NCBI GenBank assembly: GCA_003142255.1
Contig: PLLO01000011.1
Coordinates: forward strand, 310,001 to 374,000
DNA length: 64,000 bases
Source: Bacteroidales bacterium
GTDB taxonomy: Bacteria > Bacteroidota > Bacteroidia > Bacteroidales > VadinHA17
Direction of reading: 5' to 3'
Under the pieces are notes generated by a model. It saw nothing but the letters and a program-made list of their open reading frames with translations, was not told the origin of the DNA and did not search any database. Positions 9,503-19,167 of the stretch are shown here, one piece after another. The number at the start of each line of letters is the position of its first letter. The first letter of the stretch is position 1. Made by a program: the position numbers and the translations under genes.

Positions 9503-9595
9503 GCCTTAGTGTTCCTTTGTGATACCCTTTGTGCTCTTTGTGGTTAAAAAAATAACCACCAGGGACACTAAGTCCGCACTAAGGGCACAAAGGAA
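9503..9595. repeat. Imperfect inverted repeat (CTTTGTGGTTA type) upstream of the HsdR_N gene
   Basis: A low-information stretch built of CTTAGTG, CTTTGTG and GTGGTTA words. GTGGTTA (9540-9546) and TAACCAC (9553-9559) form a perfect 7-bp stem around six A. Longer flanking arms pair imperfectly, for example CCTTTGTG (9514-9521) with CACAAAGG (9586-9593). Sequences of this flavour recur between genes in Bacteroidota genomes (recalled, not searched). An in-frame ATG at 9519 lies inside it, so it argues against that start. Confidence 0.5.
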
Positions 9596-9641
9596 AACCC
9601 TGATAATATTAAGTTACCGGATTCAAAAGTACAAAACAAAG

Positions 9642-10097
9642 TTGAAAGAGTTAAATCTGCCCCAATATTCCTTCAGGATAACCGGTGATGAAGACCGGGA
9701 AATGATCCTCGATCCAATCCGGAAGAAATTTGTCAGGCTCACACCTGAAGAGTGGGTACGGCAGAACTTTGTTCGCTATCTTATCGAGGAGGGAAAGTAC
9801 CCGGCCGGGCTTATTGCAGTTGAGGTAATGTCAGCCTACAATAAACTGAAGAAACGTGTTGATATACTGGTTCATGACAGGTCAGGCAAGCCCGTAATGA
9901 TAGTTGAATGCAAATCGTGGGACATAAAGCTTGACGAAAAGGTATTTGACCAGATTGTCTGTTATAATATGGGTTTCAAAGTCCCGTATATAGTTGTTAC
10001 AAACGGTATAGAACATTATGCCTGCCGGATAGATGCTGACTGGACTAAGTACGAATTCCTGCTTGTGATCCCTCTTTATGAAGATCTTCTAACTTGA
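9642..10097 (+). CDS. HsdR N-terminal (HSDR_N_2) domain protein, probable TTG start
   Basis: A 151-residue protein of the restriction-endonuclease-like fold. The core RVDILVHDRSGKPVMIVECKSWD (about residues 75-97) holds the D...ExK nuclease signature, followed by FDQIVCYNMGFKVPYIVVTNG. Members are standalone homologues of the N-terminal domain of type I restriction HsdR, and no HsdM/HsdS partner is nearby. The TTG at 9642 gives LKELNLPQYSF, matching the KELNLP start I expect for the family. The upstream in-frame ATG (9519) lies inside a repeat. It is 6 bp from the Nudix gene and probably co-transcribed with it. A real nuclease activity is unproven. Confidence 0.72.
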   Translation: MKELNLPQYSFRITGDEDREMILDPIRKKFVRLTPEEWVRQNFVRYLIEEGKYPAGLIAVEVMSAYNKLKKRVDILVHDRSGKPVMIVECKSWDIKLDEKVFDQIVCYNMGFKVPYIVVTNGIEHYACRIDADWTKYEFLLVIPLYEDLLT

Positions 10098-10103
10098 AAA
10101 TAT

Positions 10104-11105
10104 ATGATCATAGTTACCTGCGCTATAATCAGGAATGAAGATAACGAGATACTTATTGTTCAAAGGGGAGAAAATACAGATCATCCCCTTAAGTGGGAAT
10201 TTCCGGGAGGAAAGATAAATGAGGGTGAGAGCGAAGAAGAGTGCATAATCCGGGAAATAGAAGAGGAGTTGTCGATGGACATCGTCATATGCAGTCGGAT
10301 GGAGAATGTGGATTACGATTATGGAATAAAGCAGATATCTCTTATCCCGTTTGTCTGCGACACTCTCGACGATCTTCCTGTTCTTTCAGAGCACCTTGAC
10401 TTCAAATGGCTTGCTCCATCCGGACTAATGGAAGTCAACTTTTCAGAAGCCGACGTAATTGTCGCTCATAACTATCTTACAGCGCAGCTTGTTAACGATG
10501 AAATGCCGGTCCGTTCTTCTGGATCTGATGGAAACTTAACTGACGAAGAGGATCTCAGGTCGATGGTAATTTCCATGATGGGAATGAAGAATGCAGAATG
10601 GGTGGCTACCTCTGCCATAGATAATCCCGCTATTTTCAAAAAAATGCTCGAGTACTCTTATTCTGATGACAAAAAGCTGGCTTTTCATGCTTCCTGGATT
10701 CTGACAAAGGTATGCGACAAATACCCCGATATCATTTATCCTTACCTTCCCGGAATAGTTGAAAAGCTGGGAAAGATAGATAATGAGAGCGCTCAACGAT
10801 CATTCCTTCGCATAATCTCCATGAGCGAAATAAACAGGATCAGTGTCAGACACCATGGATTGCTGGCAGATCATTGTTTTGCTGCATTGAAATCCGGATT
10901 CTCTGCAATTGCAATCAAGGCATATTCGATGGAGATCCTTTATAAACTGGCTGTGATTTATCCTGAACTTGCAAATGAGCTTTCTGCGACAATTAATTTG
11001 CTCCAGGGTGAAGGCTCAGCCGGGATAATTGCAAGAGGCAAAATGGTAATGAAAAAGCTTGCGGAAATCTCAGGAAACCAGAATACCGGAAAATCTCATT
11101 TGTGA
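10104..11105 (+). CDS. Nudix hydrolase fused to a helical-repeat C-terminal domain
   Basis: A 333-residue two-part protein. Residues 1-130 form a MutT/CTP-pyrophosphohydrolase-like Nudix domain. The Nudix box runs from G36 through E42, R50-E51 and E54-E55, with Ser57 in place of the usual Gly. Such domains hydrolyse oxidised or non-canonical NTPs. Residues about 145-330 are almost entirely helical with repeated hydrophobic spacing (FHASWILTKVCDKYPDIIYPYLPGIVEKL, AYSMEILYKLAVIYPELANEL), suggestive of HEAT/ARM-like repeats. I know the second half as a separate small protein in this phylum. It follows the HsdR_N gene by 6 bp. Fusion and domain limits are clear; substrate is unknown. Confidence 0.82.
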   Translation: MIIVTCAIIRNEDNEILIVQRGENTDHPLKWEFPGGKINEGESEEECIIREIEEELSMDIVICSRMENVDYDYGIKQISLIPFVCDTLDDLPVLSEHLDFKWLAPSGLMEVNFSEADVIVAHNYLTAQLVNDEMPVRSSGSDGNLTDEEDLRSMVISMMGMKNAEWVATSAIDNPAIFKKMLEYSYSDDKKLAFHASWILTKVCDKYPDIIYPYLPGIVEKLGKIDNESAQRSFLRIISMSEINRISVRHHGLLADHCFAALKSGFSAIAIKAYSMEILYKLAVIYPELANELSATINLLQGEGSAGIIARGKMVMKKLAEISGNQNTGKSHL

Positions 11106-11149
11106 TAAAATAGTACGTTAAAGTATGAGAATGAGTATTCCTTGATTAG

Positions 11150-14100
11150 TTATTTCAGATAAATAACTTTAAGATTGCATATCTGTGATGTCCCTGACAG
11201 CCTTATAATATATATTCCTCCCTTCACCATTTCGCTTTGCGAGTTTTTGCTGCCCCAGTCAACAGAGTATGACCCTGGTTCAAAAATCTTATCTGCAAGA
11301 GTCTCCATCAACCTGCCCTGCAAGTCATAAACTTCAAGCTTGTACCTTCCAGGTCGATTGATTTCAATCCATATAGTTGTATAATCCCTGAAAGGATTTG
11401 GGAAACAGCTCAGCTTAGATCCGGCTGAAGGATTTGCATCGGTGGAAGCCACATCAGTCAGGAAGTTCCTTTCTCCCGGAGTACCTCCATCAGTTCCGGC
11501 TTTCCAGTTTTTACCTGCATTATTGTCCAAAAATGGGCTGAGCAAAGCAATTGAAGCTCCTGTTCCATTAGCATCAGTTGGCCAGGGGGAATTTGGAGTG
11601 TAGCTCACAAAGTCGATAAGATTTTTCTGGGGATCAAAAAGATTAATATCATCTCCTGAACTGCTAAGGCCAAAATTAAAATCTCCCGTTGCATTCTTTA
11701 CTTTAGGATATACCAGACTGAATGCTTTGATATCACGACAAACAACAGTGAACATGCCTGGTGAAAGAACTATGTTGGAAGTAAAAGTATAACCAGCTTC
11801 CGGACCTGAGTCGCTGATAATCCAGTTTTTAAGATTTACAGATGCGTTTCCTGCATTATAAAGCTCAACCCAGTCTTTGGAATCTTTTGCAGGGGATGAG
11901 TTATAGTTGATCTCATTTATAACTATAATATTATCACTACTGGTTGAAGAGGTAAATACAGCTCTGAATATACCTGCTGCAGCCATGTTATAACTAATTG
12001 TTCTTGAATAGTTTATCGTACCGCTTTTTTCCCACCTGACAAATTTATATCCGGGGGCCGGAATTGCAGTAAGTTTTATGGGTATATCTTTAAAGTAAAC
12101 ACTTGTAAAGGGATACTTATCCGGAATGACAGAATTTACCATGACTTTGCCTATCCCCGGACTATTTATCTCTATATATATTTCAAGAGGAACACCGAGT
12201 CCCAGAACGGATTTCAAATGATCCCTGGCATAAGCAGGCCGGAAGCTGGCATAATTCTTAATATTTATGAAATTATTCTGCCAGTTGCTGTAACTCATTC
12301 CCCAGCGAGCGAGATGATCGCTGATTTCAGGTATATATAGTTGTTTCAGCGAATCGACCGTTGCGTTTACATTTGAAGCTGAGAAGGTGGTGTTTAACCT
12401 GTCGGCATACTGATTTACAAATTCATTTCTAAAGCCGGGATTCGACATCATCCTTCTGAAAAGCAAGGTTGACCATGGAGGATTTGGCCAGCCAGGACCA
12501 TTATCGGCTAGTGCAAATTCAAGCGTGTTAAAAGTATAAGCCGAACTCTCCCAGATCGAAAATCCAAAGTCTGTGTCAAAAATGATCCATCTCCAGAGAC
12601 TGGCAGGACCATTTGTGTTCCAGTATCTGATATTATTACCGGGCCAGTCCTTGTTATTAATATATATTTCGGTAAGCTGATACTGAATATAGTTGTTTAT
12701 ATCTATTTTATTGCTGACCTGAAGGTAGTTCTGATCTGTCACTAGAGTATTCAGATTCAGGAAACTGGTCAGCTGAAGGTATGCTGCGTTGGATCCTTCA
12801 ATGATAAGTGCGTTGTTTTCAAGAAGATTTACATTATCCGGATTAACAGAATTGTTTTCAGCAATGAAATTGCTATTTACTTTTTCACGAATGTTAAGGA
12901 TTCCCCAGTATTGACCGTTTATGTAAACTATTGACGGTTGGAAAGCCATTCGTTCTATATCCATATCCCTCACCAGTGTGGATGTCAATCCATCTCTGAG
13001 TATTGCCTGATCCCAGTCATTTCCGCCATTTCTGAGAACAAGAGATTCAAATTTATTTATGGGTTTGTCCTTAAAAAACTGGTAATTGAATGATCCTTTG
13101 CCATATTCCCGGCGGGCAAAGAGTGCTAATGATTTCTGATCATGAGCCCGGGACCAGGAACCGAATATCTTAATCCCTATATCCTGGTCAATTTTCTTAG
13201 ATCCGTTAACATCATACAATTCCATGTGGGCTTTTCTTTCCCAGTCCTGCCAGAAGTTTGCTCCATAATATGGATAAACAGCTGTTGCATTCGAACCCAA
13301 AACATAGATGCCCGTATTATAATCCCATAGATTTTCAGGGTTTGTACTCAGGCATACTACTGGTAAGGTGTGATGTTTAGTGATGTAAGTATTCGTTGAA
13401 AGCGCTCCGGGTAATTTATTCGAATTCAGCGTTCTGGCCCGGACCACACAATTTTTGGAAATATTGATTTGACTTCTATAAAGCGAGTCACCTCGGGTGG
13501 GTTCGGAACCGTCAAGAGTAAAGAATATAGAGTCCGAAGGATAATCTGATGAAAGATGAAGTTCAAATCCTCCCGGGAAATAACCTCCCTTAACTGAAAA
13601 TTTCACGGTATCTCTGCTTGCAAGCGTACTGTCGCCGTCGCTGATATTGGCACTTCCGGGAGTAGGAGATGCAAAATAAAACCAGGAATTCTTTCCATCG
13701 GGTTTCCGGCCATAGGAAACATCTGCCGGAAGAGGAATCGGAGGTACAGAATCGATTATTGAAGAATCGGGATTTGAAAATATAAGTGTTTCTCCTTCGT
13801 TGCTTATCTTGAAACCAGTATGTAAATTTTTACCGGAAAGCTTAATATAGCTTGGAACATTATTAGTGTAGCCGGTACTCCTGAACCCGAGACTTAACAT
13901 CGGAATAAGGCTGAAGTCGGAAGAGCTTGTACCATTATTATGTCCCTCTATTGCAATAACATTGACGCCCTCAACCAGGATAGATCCGGGATCAGAAATT
14001 TTATAATTCTCCGGGAATCCACCACTGTACATTGTTGCTTCTCTTGAGTTTGCAGACTGGTTGTACGTGACCGTCGACCCGGCTGTTCCAAGATTGCTCC

Positions 14101-14689
14101 TGGCAACCTCATGCCCGTTGATATAAGCAACAAATCCATCATCGTAATCGATGCTCAGCACCAGTTCCGCAATATCCTGAAGATTATTTATAACGAACTC
14201 CTTACGGATAAATACGCTTAAAATATTATTCAGGAGAGTAGAGTCGTCGTTATCTCCGTAACCAAATCCACTTGGTCCCGTACTCCAGGCGGAAGCGTCG
14301 AACCCTGTATTCTTCCACGAATTTCCAATTTCGGACGAGGGTACAATATATTTCCAGTCGTCACCCTGATTGATAACCGTCTGATAACTGAGAGGAAGCT
14401 CAACCCTGTTCTTACCGGATGCAAAAATCAGAAGAAAATTATCGGGTTTAAGAGAAATAGCCGGGAAAGTCCACTTTCTAAGGTTATGTGCGTTATCAGA
14501 CAGATAATACCCGCCAAGGTTTGCCGGAAGGGCACTTGAGTTGTATAATTCAATCCAGTCGCTGTGGTCACCATCCTCATCAGTGATTCCGCTGATATTC
14601 GATGAAGAGAACTCATTGATGAGAACCTGTGAAGACACCTGAACCGTAAAGAACAGGAAAAGAATGTTTATCAGCAGACGACGCATCAA
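11150..14689 (-). CDS. Secreted lamin-tail/CotH protein with T9SS type A sorting domain
   Basis: A 1179-residue exported protein. In order: signal peptide (about 1-20), a first lamin-tail domain (VLINEFSSSNISGITDEDGDHSDWIELYNSS), a beta domain with DYDDGFVAYINGHEVAR, a chitobiase/hexosaminidase C-terminal-like segment (FFTLDGSEPTRGDSLY), a CotH kinase-like region (about 480-800, including VLRNGGNDWDQAILRDGL and WRWIIFDTDFGFS), a second lamin-tail domain (IVINEINYNSSPAKDSKDWVELYN), and a C-terminal sorting domain (FPNPFRDYTTIWIEINRPGRYKLEVYDLQGR, ending IIRLSG...LKVIYLK). It should leave the cell through T9SS. Eukaryote and spore CotH proteins are atypical protein kinases; activity here is unproven. 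Confidence 0.88.
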   Translation of the reverse strand: MMRRLLINILFLFFTVQVSSQVLINEFSSSNISGITDEDGDHSDWIELYNSSALPANLGGYYLSDNAHNLRKWTFPAISLKPDNFLLIFASGKNRVELPLSYQTVINQGDDWKYIVPSSEIGNSWKNTGFDASAWSTGPSGFGYGDNDDSTLLNNILSVFIRKEFVINNLQDIAELVLSIDYDDGFVAYINGHEVARSNLGTAGSTVTYNQSANSREATMYSGGFPENYKISDPGSILVEGVNVIAIEGHNNGTSSSDFSLIPMLSLGFRSTGYTNNVPSYIKLSGKNLHTGFKISNEGETLIFSNPDSSIIDSVPPIPLPADVSYGRKPDGKNSWFYFASPTPGSANISDGDSTLASRDTVKFSVKGGYFPGGFELHLSSDYPSDSIFFTLDGSEPTRGDSLYRSQINISKNCVVRARTLNSNKLPGALSTNTYITKHHTLPVVCLSTNPENLWDYNTGIYVLGSNATAVYPYYGANFWQDWERKAHMELYDVNGSKKIDQDIGIKIFGSWSRAHDQKSLALFARREYGKGSFNYQFFKDKPINKFESLVLRNGGNDWDQAILRDGLTSTLVRDMDIERMAFQPSIVYINGQYWGILNIREKVNSNFIAENNSVNPDNVNLLENNALIIEGSNAAYLQLTSFLNLNTLVTDQNYLQVSNKIDINNYIQYQLTEIYINNKDWPGNNIRYWNTNGPASLWRWIIFDTDFGFSIWESSAYTFNTLEFALADNGPGWPNPPWSTLLFRRMMSNPGFRNEFVNQYADRLNTTFSASNVNATVDSLKQLYIPEISDHLARWGMSYSNWQNNFINIKNYASFRPAYARDHLKSVLGLGVPLEIYIEINSPGIGKVMVNSVIPDKYPFTSVYFKDIPIKLTAIPAPGYKFVRWEKSGTINYSRTISYNMAAAGIFRAVFTSSTSSDNIIVINEINYNSSPAKDSKDWVELYNAGNASVNLKNWIISDSGPEAGYTFTSNIVLSPGMFTVVCRDIKAFSLVYPKVKNATGDFNFGLSSSGDDINLFDPQKNLIDFVSYTPNSPWPTDANGTGASIALLSPFLDNNAGKNWKAGTDGGTPGERNFLTDVASTDANPSAGSKLSCFPNPFRDYTTIWIEINRPGRYKLEVYDLQGRLMETLADKIFEPGSYSVDWGSKNSQSEMVKGGIYIIRLSGTSQICNLKVIYLK

Positions 14690-14805
14690 ATGATCTGTTT
14701 TGCTAAAAAGATGTCGCCAAAGTTAATGAATTTTAATCTCGATTATTGACACCAGAAACAATCTTCTCACTTCGATATGCAAATGAGGTTTTGTATTGAT
14801 GAGAT

Positions 14806-16182
14806 TTATTTTTTATTTTTTATAAAGGAGACAAGATCTTCAACTAATCCTTGTTTTAAAGGCAGTTCCGGCTTGGTATAGGTTTCTATGTTCTTCTGTC
14901 TGTCTGCTTCAGCTTCTTTTAATATATGATTCATATTATCAATAATTAAAAGCTTAGCATTAGGCTTTGCAGCAGAGAGTAACCTAGCATCATCGACAGA
15001 AACCTGAATATCAGTCGTTCCCTGCACGATCAGCACTGGGATTTTCAGCTTTTTTATCTCAACTGCTGGATCATATTTAATCCAGGAGATCAAATATGGC
15101 TGAACACTTGGACGGTATAAGCTTGCAAGTACAGGATTGATTTTTTTGACAGTTTTACCCATCCTCAGGGTATCAAGTATTTTGTTCGACTCTTGAAACA
15201 ATGGTTCGGGAAGCTGGTTTTTTAATTGTTTGCGGACGATCGTGTCAATCGGACTTCCGGCACCAGCTATAGAAATAAATTTGGAAACGGCAGAATGTTC
15301 AGCTGTAACAACCCCTATTAGTGAACCTTCACTGTGCCCAAGCACGATTATCTTTGAAAATCTTTTGTCCTTATGCAGAAGGTTTACCCATCCAATTGCG
15401 TCATTTATATATGTTTCAAATCTAAGATCGCTCTCGCTTGTAGAGGCAGCTCTGCTCTTTGCAATCGCACGTTTGTCATACCTCAAAGTCGAAATGCCGT
15501 ATCCGGCAAAACTATCTGCCAGCATTTTATATGTATTTGGCTTTATGCCCACTGATGAATTGCCATCCCTGTCAGTCGGGCCAGATCCTGCAATTATAAG
15601 AACCACAGGTGATTTCTTAGGTTTATCAGGTAAAGTAAGCGTACCGTATATATCTCCGGTAGATGTTTTTAATACTATTTCGGATTCATTAAATTGTGTT
15701 CCGGCTAAATTAGTATTGAGTTTGTCGTTCTTAAAAGTCACATCTTCAGAAGTATATGGGAGGGGAGGTTTTGGTTCCTGGGGCCTGTTTAGACTGAAGA
15801 CTCCGGCAAGCCTGGTGAGGTTAAGGTCGAATGTATTTCCGGCCTGTTTCCAGGTTCCCTCCACAAGAGTATCGCTTTTCAGCGTACCGTTATATTCTCC
15901 CAGAAGAAGAGGAGCTTTAATGTTCAGATCCTTGCCGTCAAATATTACCGGACCCACTTTGATTCCCTTCACCCCCTGGTCGGGACTATCCATTGTTGCT
16001 GCAAGTGAATCCTTCCCGGCTAATGTAAGATTGAATATTACCCGGAGAGAAACACCTCCGGCCGGTATTTTTCCAATCCATGAGCCTGTAATGGATTTAT
16101 AGTCGATATTGTTCTGTGCCTTTACATTTGTCGGGAAAAAAAGTGGTACGAGGCAAATAAGGATAATGATTAGCTTTTTCAT
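14806..16182 (-). CDS. Exported alpha/beta hydrolase (serine esterase/peptidase-like)
   Basis: A 458-residue protein with a clear signal peptide (MKKLIIILICLVPLFFPTNVKAQ). Residues about 25-135 form a beta-rich N-terminal domain often found before such hydrolases. The alpha/beta hydrolase core follows, with oxyanion block VVLIIAGSGPTDRDGNS, nucleophile elbow VLGHSEGSLIG (Ser about residue 290), an acidic residue in IVQGTTDIQVSVDDA, and His in IDNMNHILKEA. The substrate is unknown; esterase or peptidase are both possible. TAACTTTG at 16201-16208 reading toward the gene may be its -7 element. Confidence 0.8.
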   Translation of the reverse strand: MKKLIIILICLVPLFFPTNVKAQNNIDYKSITGSWIGKIPAGGVSLRVIFNLTLAGKDSLAATMDSPDQGVKGIKVGPVIFDGKDLNIKAPLLLGEYNGTLKSDTLVEGTWKQAGNTFDLNLTRLAGVFSLNRPQEPKPPLPYTSEDVTFKNDKLNTNLAGTQFNESEIVLKTSTGDIYGTLTLPDKPKKSPVVLIIAGSGPTDRDGNSSVGIKPNTYKMLADSFAGYGISTLRYDKRAIAKSRAASTSESDLRFETYINDAIGWVNLLHKDKRFSKIIVLGHSEGSLIGVVTAEHSAVSKFISIAGAGSPIDTIVRKQLKNQLPEPLFQESNKILDTLRMGKTVKKINPVLASLYRPSVQPYLISWIKYDPAVEIKKLKIPVLIVQGTTDIQVSVDDARLLSAAKPNAKLLIIDNMNHILKEAEADRQKNIETYTKPELPLKQGLVEDLVSFIKNKK

Positions 16183-16243
16183 TGATGATTAATTGATACC
16201 CAAAGTTAACCTAATATCGCGGAACTTCTAAGGTTCTTTTTTG

Positions 16244-16251
16244 TATTTTTG
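16244..16251 (+). promoter_or_regulatory. Possible -7 element (TATTTTTG) for the yedF-selD operon
   Basis: TATTTTTG matches the Bacteroidota -7 consensus TAnnTTTG and lies 21 nt before the yedF ATG. No convincing TTTG -33 element is seen at 19-21 nt upstream. Confidence 0.3.
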
Positions 16252-16272
16252 CGATCATTAATCTTCAAAATA

Positions 16273-16887
16273 ATGCGGATCATAGATACACAAGGACAGC
16301 AATGTCCGGCTCCAATTATAGCGACAAAGAGAGCACTTAAAGAGTCAGCTGCAGGGGACTCCTTCGAGGTTTTAACCGACAATAAAACTGCACTCGACAA
16401 CATTTCCAGATTTCTTAAAGACAATAAGACTGCATATTCAGTTATGGAAAACAGCGGTGTCTGGACCATTACTGTTACAAAGGGCAATAAGGATGTCATT
16501 TTAACAAATGCTGAAGTTTACTGCACCCCTGAAATACCTCATTTTTCTAAGGGTGATTTTATAATTGTCTTCAATTCCGATAAAATGGGAGAAGGAGATG
16601 AGGAGCTGGGGCGTCTGCTTATATCAAATTTTATTAAAGCAATAAAGGATCTTGATAAGCTCCCGGATAAAATTATCTTTTATAATAACGGAGTAAAGCT
16701 TGGAAGCATCGATTCTCCCGTTTATGAGAATCTTAAAGAGCTGGGAAGCATGGGTGTAGGCATGCTCTTCTGTGCCACCTGCACTAAGTACTATTCGCTT
16801 GAGGAAAAGATTAAGATCGGCACCCTTGGCAATATGTTTGAAATAGCCCAGGTAATGGCTTCTGCCGGAAATATTATAAAGCCATGA
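16273..16887 (+). CDS. yedF: Sulfurtransferase-like selenium metabolism protein YedF
   Basis: A 204-residue cytoplasmic protein. The start at ATG 16273 gives MRIIDTQGQQCPAP, the expected beginning. Residues 1-75 form a TusA/SirA-like domain with the CPxP motif (Cys11). The remainder is DsrE-like (FIIVFNSDKMGEGDEELGRLLISNFIKAI) and ends with a CATC motif (about residues 167-170) near TKYYSLEEKIKIG. This layout is that of the YedF family linked genomically to SelD. It is proposed to carry persulfide or selenide, but its reaction is not established. It lies 19 bp before selD, so the two are surely one operon. Confidence 0.88.
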   Translation: MRIIDTQGQQCPAPIIATKRALKESAAGDSFEVLTDNKTALDNISRFLKDNKTAYSVMENSGVWTITVTKGNKDVILTNAEVYCTPEIPHFSKGDFIIVFNSDKMGEGDEELGRLLISNFIKAIKDLDKLPDKIIFYNNGVKLGSIDSPVYENLKELGSMGVGMLFCATCTKYYSLEEKIKIGTLGNMFEIAQVMASAGNIIKP

Positions 16888-16906
16888 CTCTAACTGCCTT
16901 CAAACG

Positions 16907-17947
16907 ATGAAAATAGATCTTCTGCAAATGGTCGAAAATGGAGGATGTTCTGCCAAGATCCCCCCGCGGCAGCTTGAGGAGATACTTAAATACCTGCCAT
17001 TGCCGGAAGATCCGAATATTCTTGTAGATATTGATACTCACGACGATGCAGGCGTCTATAAGGTTAATGACGAGCTTGCTCTTGTGCTGACGACAGATTT
17101 TTTCCCACCCGTATGCAGTGATCCCTATGAGTTTGGCCAGATAGCAGCAGCCAACTCAATAAGTGATGTATATGCTATGGGCGGAACACCGGTCGTGGCG
17201 CTCAATATACTGATGTTCCCCGCTGCCCGGCTTCCGATGGAAGCTTATGCTGAGATCCTGAAAGGGGGTTCAGATATGGCATCTGAAGCAGGTTTAAGAA
17301 TAATCGGCGGACATACGATCGATGATTTTCCTCCCAAGTACGGATTGGCAGTTGTCGGCTATATTCATCCGGAAAAGATCATAACCAATGCCGGAGCCAG
17401 ACCAGGCGATTCCCTGATACTTACAAAACCAATAGGTACCGGGACAATTCTCGCCGGGCAAAGGCTTAATATGGCCGACAGAAAGGATATCGATGAAGCG
17501 CTCAGGCTGATGAAGCTTCTGAATAAATCGGGTGCTGAGGTGATGAAGAAATATGATATCAAAGGGGCAACGGATGTCACAGGTTTTGGACTTGCAGGTC
17601 ATATACTTAAAATGGCAAGGGCAAGCAAGGTCTCTGTCAGGATAAATATGAAGAAAGTCCCTCTGATCGGAAATGCTTACAAATTAATTGATGAAGGCTG
17701 TATTCCGGGCGCTGCATTCCGCAACCTGGAATATGCCGAAACTGATACTCTGTTTGCACCCGATCTGGATTATAATCTGAAAATGCTGGCTTATGATGCC
17801 CAGACTTCAGGGGGGCTGATTATTTCAGTACCACATGATCTGGAGAAAAAGATTATAGCAGAGCTTAAAGACGCAGGTCTTGAGGATAGTTCTGTTATCG
17901 GTTATGTTACTGAACCTGCGGGTAAACTAGTGCACTTAGACAACTGA
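16907..17947 (+). CDS. selD: Selenide, water dikinase
   Basis: A 346-residue enzyme making selenophosphate, the selenium donor for selenocysteine tRNA and selenouridine tRNA, from selenide and ATP. The N-terminal glycine-rich loop GGCSAK holds Cys14 and Lys17, equivalent by position to catalytic Cys17 and Lys20 of E. coli SelD. This is therefore the Cys form, not a selenocysteine form. Other blocks are [52 protein letters not shown] and [15 protein letters not shown]. Length is normal. No selA, selB or mnmH/ybbB gene is present in the window to show which product is made. Confidence 0.95.
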   Translation: MKIDLLQMVENGGCSAKIPPRQLEEILKYLPLPEDPNILVDIDTHDDAGVYKVNDELALVLTTDFFPPVCSDPYEFGQIAAANSISDVYAMGGTPVVALNILMFPAARLPMEAYAEILKGGSDMASEAGLRIIGGHTIDDFPPKYGLAVVGYIHPEKIITNAGARPGDSLILTKPIGTGTILAGQRLNMADRKDIDEALRLMKLLNKSGAEVMKKYDIKGATDVTGFGLAGHILKMARASKVSVRINMKKVPLIGNAYKLIDEGCIPGAAFRNLEYAETDTLFAPDLDYNLKMLAYDAQTSGGLIISVPHDLEKKIIAELKDAGLEDSSVIGYVTEPAGKLVHLDN

Positions 17948-17964
17948 AAATATTAATTTCAAAG

Positions 17965-19125
17965 ATGGCAGAAAAACAAGATAAGCGAATGGAGATAAGC
18001 AAAAGTATTCAGGGATTGTCAAGCCTGATAGGTAATACCCCTTTGCTTGAGATAGAATTTCTTTATAAAGGCAAGCCTGGTAAGATCTACGCAAAAGCAG
18101 AACATCTGAATATGACCGGCAGCATAAAGGACAGGATGGCATTGTATATTATGCGCGAAGCTTATGCACGCAAATTAATCGAACCCGGCTTCCGGGTAAT
18201 TGAAGCAACTAGCGGCAACACTGGGATTTCATTCTCGGCAGTCTGCAGGGCTCTTGGTCACCCCGTGACTATTTTTATGCCAGATTGGATGAGTGAAGAA
18301 CGCAAGAACCTTATCCGCAGCCTTGGTGCCGATATTGTGCTTGTTAGTAAAGAGGAGGGAGGATTCCTGGGAAGCATCAAGCGTACACTGGAGATGGCTG
18401 CGGCTGATAAGAAGACTTTTCTGCCAAGGCAGTTTGAAAATAATGATAATTCGATGGCTCATTATACCACCACGGGACCAGAGATCTGGTGGCAGCTAAG
18501 GATGCATGGAAAAATAACCGATGCATTTGTTGCCGGTGTTGGTACGGGAGGAACAATAATGGGAACAGGACGCTACCTGAAAGAGATGAATCCGTCTGTC
18601 AGGCTTTACCCTCTTGAACCATCCAATTCTCCGACTATGTCAACCGGTTACAAGATAGGAGCCCATCGCATACAGGGTATTTCAGATGAATTTATTCCTG
18701 CTATTATCAAGCTCGATGAACTTGATGAGGTCGTCTCTGTCGATGACGGAGATTCGATAATAATGGCACAGAAGCTGGCAAGCGAGCTGGGAATAGCTGT
18801 GGGAATTTCATCAGGAGCGAATTTCCTGGGTGCTCTGATGAAGCTTGAAGAGTTGGGTCCCGATGCTAATATTGTTACAGTATTTTCTGACGATAATAAA
18901 AAATACCTGAGCACGGGCCTGATGAAAAAAGAGCCTGTCAAAGAAGGCTTTTTATCGACGGATGTAAAACTTAAATCATTTAGGGCGTTAAAGCGCAACT
19001 GCATAACCTGCTGTAATCCTGCTGAATGCAGGGAAGTAGTTGATCCTGAAGTAATAAAAGATATCAATTTCCCGCCCTGCTATTTACGGAGTCTGAAAGA
19101 TGGGAGCCGGAATGTGGAAAGCTGA
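17965..19125 (+). CDS. Cysteine synthase family PLP enzyme with Cys-rich C-terminal tail
   Basis: A 386-residue fold-type II PLP enzyme. PLP lysine K55 lies in [20 protein letters not shown] binds substrate, and [15 protein letters not shown] binds PLP phosphate. The family (CysK/CysM) makes cysteine from O-acetylserine or related substrates and sulfide. Residues about 330-386 exceed the usual core and carry RNCITCC, AEC and FPPC, five cysteines that could bind metal or carry persulfide. It follows selD by 17 bp. Selenide-dependent or sulfide-mobilising activity is an inference from context only. A cystathionine beta-synthase or other beta-replacement enzyme is possible. Confidence 0.82.
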   Translation: MAEKQDKRMEISKSIQGLSSLIGNTPLLEIEFLYKGKPGKIYAKAEHLNMTGSIKDRMALYIMREAYARKLIEPGFRVIEATSGNTGISFSAVCRALGHPVTIFMPDWMSEERKNLIRSLGADIVLVSKEEGGFLGSIKRTLEMAAADKKTFLPRQFENNDNSMAHYTTTGPEIWWQLRMHGKITDAFVAGVGTGGTIMGTGRYLKEMNPSVRLYPLEPSNSPTMSTGYKIGAHRIQGISDEFIPAIIKLDELDEVVSVDDGDSIIMAQKLASELGIAVGISSGANFLGALMKLEELGPDANIVTVFSDDNKKYLSTGLMKKEPVKEGFLSTDVKLKSFRALKRNCITCCNPAECREVVDPEVIKDINFPPCYLRSLKDGSRNVES

Positions 19126-19167
19126 GCTCACTCTTTTGGTTTAATCTTACTGACCGAAGCTTTAACA

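Noticed and set aside
15230-16102. Long open frame (290 codons) on the plus strand
   Set aside because: It is antisense to the alpha/beta hydrolase, whose catalytic motifs are intact; the plus-strand translation has no recognisable domain.
16907-17947. Possible selenocysteine form of SelD
   Set aside because: The catalytic position is encoded by TGT (Cys14), not TGA, and the frame has no internal stop.
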